Positions 8,876 through 18,978 of a DNA stretch of 64,000 nt are shown in pieces. Every line of letters begins with the position of its first letter. Position 1 is the first letter of the stretch. The DNA is taken from NCBI GenBank assembly GCA_963740215.1, contig CAVUDJ010000015.1, positions 186,001 to 250,000 of the forward strand, in the 5' to 3' direction. The notes beneath the pieces are model-generated. The model ran no database searches and was not told where the DNA came from. It was given only the letters and a program-made list of their open reading frames with translations. Made by a program: the position numbers and the translations under genes. Source of the DNA: CAVVAL01 sp963740215 (lineage in GTDB: Bacteria; Actinomycetota; Actinomycetes; Mycobacteriales; Cryptosporangiaceae).

Positions 8876-11025
8876 CCACCGATCTGCTGGAGCGGCTAAC
8901 GGCGGTAGAGCAGAGGGTGCGCGACGCCGTCGTTCAGCGGCGCAGCACCGACCCCGCCCCGGACGACCCGTTTCGCGGTCTGTACCTCTCTGACGAGACC
9001 GTCGACGAGCTGCTGGAGGTTCCCCGGACACCGTTCTCCGGGGCTGCTGCGGACGTACCCGGCGGACGCCTCGGACAGTTGGCCGCGGATGCCGGGTTGA
9101 GCGCACTCGATGTCGAGCTGCTGCTCATCGCGGTCGCCCCCGACCTCGACAGCCGGTTCGAGCAGCTCTACGGGTACCTCAACGACGACGTGACCCGGCC
9201 CCGCGCCACCATCGGCCTCGCCCTGCGACTCTGCGGGCTGGCCGAGGCCGATCCACGCGGACGGGGCCGGCTCGGCCCGCACGGTCCTCTCGTGACCGCC
9301 GGCCTGGTGCAGGTGGACGAGCGCGAACGCTCGTTCCTCACCCGCGCGCTGCGCGTACCGGACCGGGTGGTCGCGCACCTGCTCGGAGACGACCGTCCGG
9401 ACGCGGCGCTCGCCCCGGTGCTCGCCGGTGCTCCGCCCCTGGTGGAGGGCGGTCCCCTCGCCCGGCTCGTCTACCTGCGTGAACAGGCCGGCGGGAGCGC
9501 CGCTGGGATGGCTGGCGCCGCCCTGGCGGAGGCCGGCCGCGAAGCCGTGTACGCCTACGCCGACCGGCTCGCCGCCCAGCCGGACGCCGCCTGGCTCGCC
9601 CGCGTGCTCGTCCGCGAGGCGCTGCTGTTGCGCGGTGGGCTGGTCATCGGTCCGGTGGAACCGCTGGCAGAGCAGGCGCCAGAGGTTCTGCGGATCCTCA
9701 CCGGCGCGCCCGTGCCGGTTCTCCTCTACGGCCGGTCCGGCTGGGATCCGGCCTGGAGCGACCACCCGCCGCTGCAGGCCCCCGCCCTGCCGGTGAGCCG
9801 GGCGCACCGCGACGCCGTGTGGCGGTCCACTCTCGACGGCTCGTTGGCCAGCGGCGTCGACCCGGCGCTTGCCACGGCCCACTTCCGCCTGGGGCCGGCG
9901 CAGATCCACCGGGCGGCGCAGGCGGCCGTGCTCGCCGCTTCCCTGAGCGGCTCTCCTGTGGACGTCGAGCATCTGCGCATCGGCGCACGCGCCGAGAACG
10001 CCGCTGGCCTCGAACGCCTCGCGCGGCGCATCGAACCTACCGTGACGTGGGACGATCTCGTCCTGCCCGCCTCGACCGTCGCGCAGCTTCGCGAGCTGTG
10101 CGCCCGGGCCCGGCTCCGCGAGACCGTCATCGACGAGTGGCGCATGCGCCCCGGCGGCGGGCGCGGACGCGGCATCACCGGCCTGTTCGCCGGCGACTCC
10201 GGCACCGGCAAGACGATGTCCGCCGAGGTCATCGCCGCCGCCCTCGGGCTCGATCTGTATGCGGTCAACCTCGCGACCGTCGTCGACAAGTATGTCGGTG
10301 AGACCGAGAAGAACCTGGAGCGGATCTTCACCGAGGCGTCCGGCGTCAACGGGGTGCTGCTCTTCGACGAGGCCGACGCCATCTTCGGCAAGCGGTCCGA
10401 GGTGCGCGACGCCCACGACCGCTACGCCAACATCGAGAGCGCGTACCTGCTGCAACGCATGGAGTCTTTCGACGGGCTGGCGATCCTCACCACCAACCTC
10501 CGGGCCAATGTGGACGAGGCGTTCACGCGGCGGCTCGACATCATCGCCGACTTCCCGGTACCGGACGAGCCGCTGCGACGGGCCCTGTGGGACCGCTGCC
10601 TCGGGCCTCTGGTGCCGCGGTCAACCGACCTCGATCTCGACTTCTGCGCCTACGCGTTCGAGTTGTCCGGCGGCAACATCCGCTCAGCGGTGATGGCGGC
10701 GGCGTACTTCGCTGCCGACGCGGGATCCGCGCTGACGATGGAACACCTGGTCACCGCCATCGCGCGCGAGTACCGCAAGCTCGGCCGCCTCTGCCTGGAG
10801 CGCGAGTTCGGCCCGTACCACGCGCTGGTGCGCTCCAGCGTGCAGGCCTCGCGGGATGCCGGACTGCCCCTTCGGGCACGCCGTACTGCCCGGGGTGGTG
10901 CCCGGTGGCCAGGCCCGGCGACGGCGGGTTCGTCAGATGCTGGCTGGTGGCTGCGTCCGTGGGGAGGTCGGCGTGGAGTTCGGCACGGAGCCCCGCCACG
11001 AGGAGCGGGTTGCGCCGCGTCGTGA
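8872..11025 (+). CDS. eCIS AAA+ ATPase (Pvc15-like)
   Basis: This is the AAA+ ATPase found in nearly all eCIS loci and thought to act in assembly or effector loading. An N-terminal alpha-helical region of ~380 residues precedes one AAA module with Walker A GDSGTGKT (~441-448), Walker B LLFDEAD (~497) and an arginine-containing sensor region. Homologues usually end soon after the EFGPY block, near position 10830. Here the frame continues ~60 residues of atypical composition to 11025 and overlaps the effector start by 53 bases, so the C-terminus may be extended by a frame shift. Confidence 0.88.
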   Translation: MTTDLLERLTAVEQRVRDAVVQRRSTDPAPDDPFRGLYLSDETVDELLEVPRTPFSGAAADVPGGRLGQLAADAGLSALDVELLLIAVAPDLDSRFEQLYGYLNDDVTRPRATIGLALRLCGLAEADPRGRGRLGPHGPLVTAGLVQVDERERSFLTRALRVPDRVVAHLLGDDRPDAALAPVLAGAPPLVEGGPLARLVYLREQAGGSAAGMAGAALAEAGREAVYAYADRLAAQPDAAWLARVLVREALLLRGGLVIGPVEPLAEQAPEVLRILTGAPVPVLLYGRSGWDPAWSDHPPLQAPALPVSRAHRDAVWRSTLDGSLASGVDPALATAHFRLGPAQIHRAAQAAVLAASLSGSPVDVEHLRIGARAENAAGLERLARRIEPTVTWDDLVLPASTVAQLRELCARARLRETVIDEWRMRPGGGRGRGITGLFAGDSGTGKTMSAEVIAAALGLDLYAVNLATVVDKYVGETEKNLERIFTEASGVNGVLLFDEADAIFGKRSEVRDAHDRYANIESAYLLQRMESFDGLAILTTNLRANVDEAFTRRLDIIADFPVPDEPLRRALWDRCLGPLVPRSTDLDLDFCAYAFELSGGNIRSAVMAAAYFAADAGSALTMEHLVTAIAREYRKLGRLCLEREFGPYHALVRSSVQASRDAGLPLRARRTARGGARWPGPATAGSSDAGWWLRPWGGRRGVRHGAPPRGAGCAAS

Positions 11026-14000
11026 ACAGCCCGAACCGGAGCGCCCTGCCGAGGAGCGGCCACGCCCAACATCGCGGTTGACGACGCGGTCGGCGATCGC
11101 GCTGCAGGGTTCGGCGGGGAACCGGGCGGTGTCGCGGCTCGTGGCGCAGCGCAAGGCCGCCGCGACGCCGGCGGCCCCGGCCAAAGCCACCGACCGCCGT
11201 GGCCGCCGCACCGGCCGGCGCCACGCTCGATACGGCTCCGCCCACCGCCGAGGTCGAGACGCTTCCCGCCGTGCAGCGCGCGGTGGAGGCACCGGAGCGA
11301 CCGGGCCCGGCCGCCGATCCGAAGTTCACCGCGTTGAAGCGGGACGTCAAGAGCAAGCAGCAGACGTCTGGGGAAGCACCCGCCGGCCAAGGGCGAGGCG
11401 GATAAGGCGGCGAAGGCGGCGAAGCCTCCGCAGGACGACAAGGAGGCGCAGGGTAAGGCCGCCAACGCGGAGAAGATGAACGCGGCGAAGCCGGGCGAGT
11501 TCGACAAGGCGGCGTTCATCAAGGCGGTCAACGACGCGATCGCGAAGCAGGCGCCGAAGAACCTGGAGGAGGCCGACAAGTTCGGCGACTCGGGGAAGGC
11601 GGACGCGGTCAAGGGCGAGGTGTCCGGCAAGGTCGACGGGGGGAAGAAGGCGTCGGCTGGGCAGATCGAGTCGACGACGAAGGCGCCGCCGGACACCGGC
11701 GCGGCGAAGGTCAAGCCGGTCACGCCGCTCAAGCCCGATCAGCCGCCCGGCAAGCCGGGGACGCCGGACCCGGCGAAGGCGATCCCGGACAAGGCCCCGC
11801 CCGCCGCGACGGACTTCTCCGAGGGCCCGAAGCAGGTCAACGAGGAGATGGCGCGAGGCGCAGGTCAGCGAGGAGCAGCTGGCCCGGTCCAACGAGCCGG
11901 AGTTCACCGGGGCCCTGAAGGAGAAGAAGGCCGGCGAGCAGCACGCCGCCACCGCGCCGGGCGAGGTGCGGGCGAAGGAAGCGACGACGCTGGCGGGTGC
12001 GAAGGCCGGGGCGCAGCAAGCGGGCGCGACGGCGATGGCCGGCATGACCGCGGTGCGCACCAAGTCCGGCAAGGAGGTCGACGCCGGCAAGGGCGGGACG
12101 CCAGTCGGAGGACGAGAAGAAGCGCGCCCAGGTCACGGCGAAGCTCCAGAGCGTCTTCGACGCCACCAAACGCGATGTCGAGACGATCCTGACCGGCCTG
12201 GACAAGAAGGTCGACGACGCGTTCACCAAGGGCGAGAAGGCGGCGCGGGACGCCTTCACCGCCGAGCACAAACGCAGGATGGACGCCTACAAGGACAAGC
12301 GCTACTCCGGCTGGCGTGGCAAGTGCGGCTGGGTCAAGGACAAGTTCGCCGGCCTGCCGGAGGAGGCGAACCAGATCTTCGTGCAGGCCCGCGCCGGTTA
12401 CGTCACCGCCATGCAAGGCGGTCATCTCCAACGTCGCGGACCTCATCGGCGCCGAACTGAACCGCGGCGAAAACGCGGATCGCGAAGGGCCGCGCCGACC
12501 TGCAAGGCGGAGGTCGACAAGCTCCCCAAGGACCTCCAGCAACTCGGCAAGCAGGCCGCCGCCGAGTTCGCCGGCAAGTTCGACGAACTCACCCAGTCGG
12601 TGGACGACAAGGGCACGGAACTCGTCAGACACCCTCGCGTCGAAGTACACCGAGGCGCTGAAGGCGGTCGATGAGGAGATCGCGGCGGAGAAGGAGAAGA
12701 ACAAGGGCCTCATCGCCAAGGCGATGGACGCCGTCGCCGGCGTCATCAAGACGATCCTGCAACTGAAGGACCTGCTGCTCGGGGTGCTCGCCAAGGCCGC
12801 GCAGGCCGTGGCGGCGATCATCAAGGACCCGATCGGGTTCCTCGGCAACCTGATCTCCGCGGTCGGCGCCGGGCTGCAGTCCTTCATCGCCAACATCGGC
12901 ACCCACCTGAAGAAGGGCCTGGTGTCCTGGCTGCTCGGCACCGCCGCCAAGGCCGGGCTCCAACTCCCCGAGAAGTTCGATCTGAAGGGCATCCTCGTGC
13001 TCATCGCCTCGCTGCTCGGCCTGACCTGGGCCAGCATCCGCGGGCCGGATCGTCGGCCAAGGGCGTGCCCGAACAGGCCATGGGAGCGGTCGAGGCCGGC
13101 GTGCCAATGGTGCAGAAGACTCATGACCGGCGGCATCGGCGGCCTGTGGGAGGAGCTCAAGGAGAAGGTCGGCGACCTCAAGGAGACCCTGCTCGGCAAG
13201 ATCAGCGAGTACCTGATCCCCACCGTGCTCATCGCCGGCATCACCTGGATCGTGTCGCTGCTCAACCCCGCCTGCGCGTTCATCAAGGCCTGCAAGGTGA
13301 TCATCGACATCGTCACGTTCATCATCACCCGCGGCGCGCAGATCCTCGAGTTCGTCAACGCCGTCCTCGACGCCGTCATCGCCATCGCCGGCGGCGGCGC
13401 CGGCGGCGTCCCCGCCCTCATCGAAAACGCCCTGGCCAAGATCATCCCCGTCCTGATCGGGTTCCTCGCCGCCCTCCTGGGCATCGGCGGCATCGCCGAC
13501 AAGGTCAAGAAGATCTTCCAAGCACTGTCCAAACCCGTCATGAAAGCCGTCGACTGGGTCGTCGGCAAAATCGCCGCCTTCGGCAAAGAAGATCTGGAAC
13601 AAACTCAAAGGCAAGCCCGGGAAGAAGGGCAAGGACGGCAAGGACAACAAGGAGGACCCGGAGCGGAGCGCGAAGGTGCGTGCAGCCGTCGCGGCTGATG
13701 TCCAGAGCCGCCTTCCCGCGGGCGTGGCCGCGGACAAGGTAGGGCCGGAAACCGCGGCGATCTACCGGAAGCACCAGGCATCAGGGTTGCACAGCCTCCA
13801 GGTGAAACCGGTCAAGGGTGAGATCGGCGCCTACGAGGTGCTCGTGCGCGCGAGCGCGCTGGCGCCGATCGGTCCACGGATCGTGGTTGGCCCGCCGGAC
13901 GACCAGTTCACCACCGAAGACGTCAAGCAACTCTTCCTGCGTAGCGGCTACACGACGGCAATCGGATCGCTGAACATCTCGCTTCCCGCAGTACCGTTCG

Positions 14001-14596
14001 ACATCCGCACGCCGCTCGGCAAGACCCAGAGCAAGTCTGGCGGTACTAAGAAGTACAAGATCGACATGGGCTCATTCCGGAGCGCCGGAGCGAGCACGCA
14101 CGCTGAGGTCGCGCTACTCACCGCGTTCGAGGCCAGCCACCAGAAGGTGCTTCCCAGGCCTGACCTCCAGCATCGTCTGGCGGGGGGAAGCGCTGAGCTG
14201 CAACTACCACCGCCTAACGCGCTCATGACAATCACCGTTACCCGCAGCCCCTGTCCGAACTGTGCTGCGCGAATTGCTCAGACCAAGTCGTTCGGGCAGG
14301 GCATTCCCTACGGCGATCAGAAATGGGGATTCGACATCAAGGTGCGTGCACTCGGGCCGTACTCGCCGACCAAGTCGCCGTTCGCCGGCATGTTGGGCCG
14401 GATTGTCGGGCTCATCGGATTGCTGCGCCTGCGTCGCGCCGGCGTCGCGGTGGAGCCGCTCGATCTCAACGATCCGACCATGGCGTGTGTGAACCTCCCG
14501 CCCTCGGAGATGAAGAATCTTGAGACGCGCGGCAGGAAGCTGAAGGATTACATAGACAATCTCCGCAAGTTGATCTTCAAGTACGGACGACGGTGA
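10973..14596 (+). CDS. eCIS effector: leader, helical/membrane-active module and C-terminal deaminase toxin (frameshifted)
   Basis: The GTG at 10973 has GGGGAGG six bases upstream. The composite protein (~1,200 residues) opens with the leader LQGSAGNRAVSRLVAQR, the signature of eCIS cargo. A Lys/Ala/Glu-rich helical region follows, then a long amphipathic region (codons around 12660-13600) of the type repeated in large DUF4157-linked polymorphic toxins. The end (13.7-14.6 kb) holds HAE (14099-14107) and PCPNC (14249-14263), the zinc and catalytic motifs of cytidine-deaminase-fold toxins. About twelve single-base shifts, all readable as +1, break the frame between 11.19 and 13.59 kb; the toxin part is clean. 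Substrate is unknown (DNA, RNA or nucleotide). Confidence 0.8.
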
Positions 14597-14600
14597 CACG

Positions 14601-14975
14601 GTGACACCTGAGGAACGGGCCGCCGACGCTGCGATGGCGCGAACCCTCCTTGATTCCGGGTGGGAGCGCACGACGGCTGGACAGGCGTTCGAACTCGCGC
14701 ACATGCGCTATCGGAACGAGTATGTGAACATCACGACCCAGCACGACTGGGAGGACGAGAGCCTGCTGATCCACGTCAGCGACTTCGGTTACACGGTCGG
14801 CGTCCGCGGTGTGGTCTCGTACCAGGAAGGGCTAGAGGACTTCCTGACCGTACTGATCGCCTGGCAGGACCGCGTCACGCTTGAGAACTTCGATGACCTT
14901 CTCCGCGCGTTCGCGCGCAACGGCCACGACGCGTACCGGTTGGACGGCGACGACGCCACGCCCGTGCATCCCTGA
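14601..14975 (+). CDS. probable immunity protein for the deaminase toxin
   Basis: This 124-residue protein starts (GTG) four bases after the toxin stop, on the same strand. It is acidic, soluble, and has no membrane segment or signal peptide. A small alpha/beta protein placed directly after the toxin tip of a polymorphic toxin is the usual immunity arrangement. I do not recognise the family. The call rests on position, size and charge. It could instead be a chaperone for the effector. Confidence 0.6.
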   Translation: MTPEERAADAAMARTLLDSGWERTTAGQAFELAHMRYRNEYVNITTQHDWEDESLLIHVSDFGYTVGVRGVVSYQEGLEDFLTVLIAWQDRVTLENFDDLLRAFARNGHDAYRLDGDDATPVHP

Positions 14976-15096
14976 CACGGCACGGCTGCACCATCGGGCA
15001 AGACCGCCTGCCCACCTTGCGGCCCGGCGGTGTCTGCCTGGTGCGGCGCCACGACGCCACGCTGAGGTAAACGACCGCCTTGCGTTGGGGGACACC

Positions 15097-15837
15097 ATGC
15101 GCTCGCACGATCATGACAGCGACGTCGAAGCCAGCCTCCGCCCGAAGGCGGACCGCATCGAGGCCGAGGAGCACGGCCATGGGTTCCAGGCCGCCGCGGC
15201 AGGCCGCCCCGACGTGCTCGGCGCCGGTGGCCTGCTCGGCCTCCAGCGTGCCGCCGGCAACGCGGCGGTGACCGGGCTGGTCGAGGAGGAGCGCTCCCCC
15301 GTCCTCGACGTGGTGAACTCCGGCGGCGGCGCGCCGCTCGACACCGACACCCGCAGCGACATGGAGTCGCGACTCGGCCACGACTTCAGCGACGTCCGGG
15401 TGCACACCGACTCGCGCGCCAGCGAATCGGCGAAGGCCGTCAACGCGAACGCGTACACGGTCGGGTCGAACATCGTGTTCCAGCGCGACATCTATGATCC
15501 CGGATCCGACACGGGCAAGCACATGCTCGCGCACGAGCTGACGCACGTCGTCCAGCAGCGGTCTGGTCCTGTCGAGGGCACCGCCACGGGCGGCGGCATC
15601 GCCGTGAGCAACCCGTCCGACCGGTTCGAGCGCGAGGCGGTGGCCAACGCGGACCGTGTGATGTCGGCGCCCGCGCCGACAGCCGGATCGGTCCAGCGAA
15701 GCGCTGAGCAGGCCAGCGCGCCGACAGTGCAGCGCGCCGCCGAAGAAGAGGAAATGAAGGAAGAGGAGCCGACCGCGCAGACGTTCGTCCAGCGCGAGGC
15801 CGAAGAGGACGAAGAGCCGGGCGAAGGCTCCGAATAG
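15097..15837 (+). CDS. DUF4157 (eCIS core domain) protein with HExxH motif
   Basis: The DUF4157 domain spans roughly residues 70-175 and contains HELTH at ~146-150, a zinc-metallopeptidase-like motif. Upstream, residues 45-65 hold LQRAAGNAAVTGLV, closely matching the effector leader. The tail is a string of VQR motifs (SVQRS, TVQRA, FVQRE) between Glu-rich stretches. DUF4157 is a hallmark of eCIS loci and may process or carry cargo. The ATG at 15097 follows a TTGGGGG ribosome site. It lies 121 bases behind the immunity gene. Confidence 0.88.
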   Translation: MRSHDHDSDVEASLRPKADRIEAEEHGHGFQAAAAGRPDVLGAGGLLGLQRAAGNAAVTGLVEEERSPVLDVVNSGGGAPLDTDTRSDMESRLGHDFSDVRVHTDSRASESAKAVNANAYTVGSNIVFQRDIYDPGSDTGKHMLAHELTHVVQQRSGPVEGTATGGGIAVSNPSDRFEREAVANADRVMSAPAPTAGSVQRSAEQASAPTVQRAAEEEEMKEEEPTAQTFVQREAEEDEEPGEGSE

Positions 15838-15847
15838 TCTCGGAGCC

Positions 15848-16195
15848 ATGCTGCTCGTCGTCGACGCCGCCAACGTGGTCGGTTCGGTGCCCGACGGCTG
15901 GTGGCGCGACCGGGCCGGCGCCACCGAGCGCGTCCGTGACGCCCTCGCGCGCAGCACGTTGTGCGCGGAGCCCAACCATTGCGTGCTCGTCGTGGAAGGT
16001 GATGCGAGGAGCGTCACCAGCGTCCCGGGCGTGCGGGTGGTCGCGGCGCCTGGCTCCGGGGACGACGCAATCGTCGAGCAGGTGCGCGACGCCACCGAGC
16101 CCGTGCGGGTGATCACCGCCGACCGCGCCCTGCGAGCCAGGGTCACAGCCCTCGGCGCCGAGGTGGCCGGCCCAACCACCGTCCCTCGCATGTGA
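15848..16195 (+). CDS. small NYN/PIN-like (YacP-type) protein
   Basis: The start LLVVDAANVVGSVPDGWWRDR resembles the first strand and Asp-Asn motif of NYN/PIN nuclease-like folds. Later there are further conserved acidic positions (VEGD, GSGDD, ITADRALR), so an RNase-like metal site is plausible. At 115 residues it is short but complete. It begins ten bases after the DUF4157 gene with GGAGC in front, so it is probably in the same operon. Its link to the injection system is unknown. Confidence 0.6.
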   Translation: MLLVVDAANVVGSVPDGWWRDRAGATERVRDALARSTLCAEPNHCVLVVEGDARSVTSVPGVRVVAAPGSGDDAIVEQVRDATEPVRVITADRALRARVTALGAEVAGPTTVPRM

Positions 16196-16336
16196 TCTGA
16201 CCGGGCCGCGCACGGGACGAAAGGTTGCCCGTTTGGGCCTCGCGCGGTTCCTCCGGATGCGTCCGCGTGGCCGTTCCCGCGCGGGCGTAGGTGGCGGAGG
16301 CTCCTGGTGGCCAACTGAGGTCATCGAGGAGGAGCC

Positions 16337-17904
16337 ATGCCCACGTATCTGTCGCCCGGCGTGTACGTCGAGGAGGTCGAGCCGGCTCGCGCCCGATCGA
16401 GGGGGTCGGCACCGCCGTCGCCGCCTTCGTCGGTCTCGCCGCGAGGGGCCGTTCAACACCCCGACGCTGGTCACCAACTGGAGCCAGTTCACCCAGACGT
16501 TCGGGGAGTTCGCCGAGGGCTGCTACCTCGCGCACGCGGTCTACGGCTACTTCCTGAACGGCGGCGGCAACTGCTACGTCGTCCGCATCGGGGGCGACCG
16601 GGCTCGAGCAACGGCAAGGCCGCACCGAAGGAGCTGACCGCCGGACCGCAGGCCGCGCTCGGCGGCTACCGCGTGGTCGCCAGCGAGAGCCGGGGGCGAC
16701 CGGCGCCGGCCGCAAGATCACGCGTCGAGGTGACCGATCCGGCGGCCGAGGGCGCGCCGCGAGGATCGCTTCAACGCTGGTGGTCAAGCGGGGCGGCAAG
16801 GTCGTGGAGACGTTCGACTGGCGTGACCACCAAGCGCGGCAAGGAGAACGTCGTCACCGCCGTCCGCGAGCGGTCGAAGCTCATCACGCTGGAGGAGCCG
16901 TGCCGCGGCGCCGGCCAGCGTCAGCACGCCGCCGAGGGGCACGGTCGCGCTGCGGCAGGCCCGCCGCCGGCGCCGGCGACGCCGCGCCAGCTCGGCCGCC
17001 GACGACTACGTCGGCGACGTCGCGGAGCGCACCGGCTTCGGCGGCCTGGAGGCCATCGACGAGGTCACCATGGTGGCGGCGCCCGACCTGATGGGCGCCT
17101 ACCAGCGCGGCGACGATCGACCTGGAGGCGGTCAAGGCGGTGCAGCTCGCGATGATCGCCCACTGCGAGCTGATGGGCGACCGGATGGCGATCCTCGACC
17201 CGCCGCCGGCGCTGTCCGCCGCAGCAGGTCAAGGAGTGGCGCACCGACGGCGCCGGCTACGACTCGAAGTACGCCGCGCTGTACTACCCGTGGGTCAAGG
17301 TGTTCGACCCGGCCACCGGCACCAACGGCTTCGTCCCGCCGAGCGGGCACATGGCCGGCGTCTGGGCCCGCAACGACGCCACCCGCGGCGTGCACAAGGC
17401 GCCCGCGAACGAGGTGATCCGCGGCGCGGTCGACGCTGGAGACCCAGCTGACCCGCGGCGAGCAGGAGCTGCTCAACCCGATCGGGGTCAACTGCATCCG
17501 CGCGTTCCCCGGCCGCGGCGTCCGGGTCTGGGGCGCCCGCACGCTGTCGTCAGCGACCCGGCGTGGCGCTACCTCAACGTCCGGCGGCTCTTCAACTACC
17601 TCGAGGAGTCGATCCTCAACGGCACCCAGTGGGTGGTGTTCGAGCCGAACGACGACGCGCTGTGGGCCCGGATCCGCCGCACCATCAGCGCGTTCCTCGT
17701 CAACGAGTGGCGCAAGGGCGCGCTGTTCGGGCTACCCCCGACGAGGCGTTCTACGTCAAGTGCGACCGCGAGACCAACCCGGCCGAGAGCATCGACGCCG
17801 GGCAGGTCGTCTGCGAGATCGGCGTCGCGCCGGTGAAGCCGGCCGAGTTCGTCATCTTCCGCCTGGCGCAGATCTCCGGCGGCACCAGCCTGGTCAACGA
17901 GTAG
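16337..17904 (+). CDS. eCIS contractile sheath protein (composite, heavily frameshifted)
   Basis: The composite translation reads as a complete eCIS sheath. It begins MPTYLSPGVYVEE, continues PIEGVGTAVAAFVGLA, then a GGLEAIDEVTMVAAPDLM block, and closes with a conserved YLNVRRLFNYLEESI segment and a QISGG tail. About 17-20 single-base shifts alternate all three frames, mostly readable as one extra base between codons. No single frame covers more than ~130 residues of it. GAGGAGGAG precedes the ATG. If the shifts are real the sheath cannot be made, so the system would be dead; if they are assembly errors the gene is intact. Confidence 0.85.
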
Positions 17905-17926
17905 TCGCAGAGGAGGAGACCCAGCC

Positions 17927-18368
17927 ATGGCCGATTCTCGACATAGCGTCGGTCGGCCATTCGTTCGGCCTCGAGGTCGACGGCGTCGTCATCAAGCAGA
18001 TCCACGAGGTCAGCGGCCTGAAGATGGAGCAGGACGTCATCGAGCTCAAGCAGAACACCCCGACGGCAAGTACGTCATCAAGAAGCTGCCCGGCCGGCCG
18101 AAGGCCGGCGAGGTGACGCTCACCCGCGGCCTCACCGCGGACAACAGCTTCGAGAAGTGGGTCAAGGACGCCGCAGTTCGGCAAGATGGCCGACGCCCGC
18201 AAGGGCGGCGCGATCATCGTCTACGACTACGAGGGCTCGGCGATCAAGCGGTACAAGCTGACCAACGCGTGGCCGAAGAGCCTGGAGATCGGCGCGCTCA
18301 AGGCCGGCGACACCAGCGTGCTCACCGAGAAGATCGTCATCACGTACGAGCGCATGGAAGTCGAGTAG
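17927..18368 (+). CDS. eCIS inner tube protein 1 (T4 gp19-like; composite)
   Basis: The composite encodes a ~147-residue tube protein (phage T4 gp19/Hcp-like fold) that polymerises inside the sheath. Conserved blocks are FGLEVDGVVIKQIHEVSGL, a LTRGLTADNSFEKWV core, and the end VITYERMEVE. Three frame shifts are seen, near 17938, 18059 and 18176. The ribosome site is AGGAGGAG, and the gene starts 22 bases after the sheath stop. Confidence 0.85.
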
Positions 18369-18370
18369 CC

Positions 18371-18824
18371 ATGCGGCGCACGATCAGCCACCGTGGTGCC
18401 GCCGGCGGCCCGGACCGTGACGGTAGCCGCGACGGCACCGCGCCGCGAGCCGCTGCGCACCGAGTTCGCGTTCGAGCTGCCGCGCGGCTACGTCGACGAC
18501 GCCGGCACGGTGCACCGGGCGGGGTCATGCGCCTGGCCACCGCCCGGGACGAGCTGGTGCCCGCTGCGCGACGACCGGGTCCGGGAGAACCCGGCCTACC
18601 TCACCGTGGTGCTGCTGGCCCGGGTGATCACCCGGATCGGCACCGGTCACCGACGTGCACGCCGGGGTCATCGAGGAACCTGTTCGCCGTCCGACCTGGC
18701 CTTCCTGCAGGACCTGTACCGGCGGATCAACAGCGAGGGCCACACCCGGGCCGCGGTCGCCTGCCCGGAGTGCGAGCACCGGTTCGCGGTCGACCTCGCC
18801 GGTGGGCGCCTGGGGGAATCGTGA
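18371..18824 (+). CDS. eCIS conserved zinc-binding assembly protein (composite)
   Basis: Pieces in three frames join into one ~150-residue protein: a Pro/Arg N-terminus, TEFAFELPRGYVDDAGTVHR, a VLLARVITRIG helix, SDLAFLQDLYRRIN, and a CPECEHRF zinc-knuckle end. A protein of this size and motif follows the tube gene in actinobacterial eCIS loci and resembles tail-assembly chaperones by position. It starts two bases after the tube stop and its own stop overlaps the next GTG. At least four shifts are needed, so exact residues are uncertain. Confidence 0.65.
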
Positions 18825-18978
18825 CGTACGCGGCCGACCGGCTCTACGAGGAGGTCGCGTACGTCGCCTACCACTTCCACTGGCCGCTGGACGACATCCT
18901 CGACCTCGAGCACGCCGAACGCCGCCGGTTCGTCGGCGAGATAGCCAAGCTCAACACCCGGATCAGCAGGGACGGTGA
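18821..18978 (+). CDS. small eCIS protein of the DUF6760 type
   Basis: The ~50-residue sequence TYAADRLYEEVAYVAYHFHW with a following LDLEHAERRRFV block matches the short protein found next to the zinc-knuckle protein in actinobacterial eCIS loci. The GTG start overlaps the previous stop (GTGA). The uninterrupted frame runs on to 19150. The expected GTGA junction with the next gene at 18975-18978 suggests the true end lies there and that one more frame shift is present. Function unknown. Confidence 0.6.

Noticed and set aside
10261..10460. Programmed frameshifting as the explanation for the eCIS frame changes
   Set aside because: There are far too many sites, no shared slippery motif, and conserved genes such as the ATPase core here need none.
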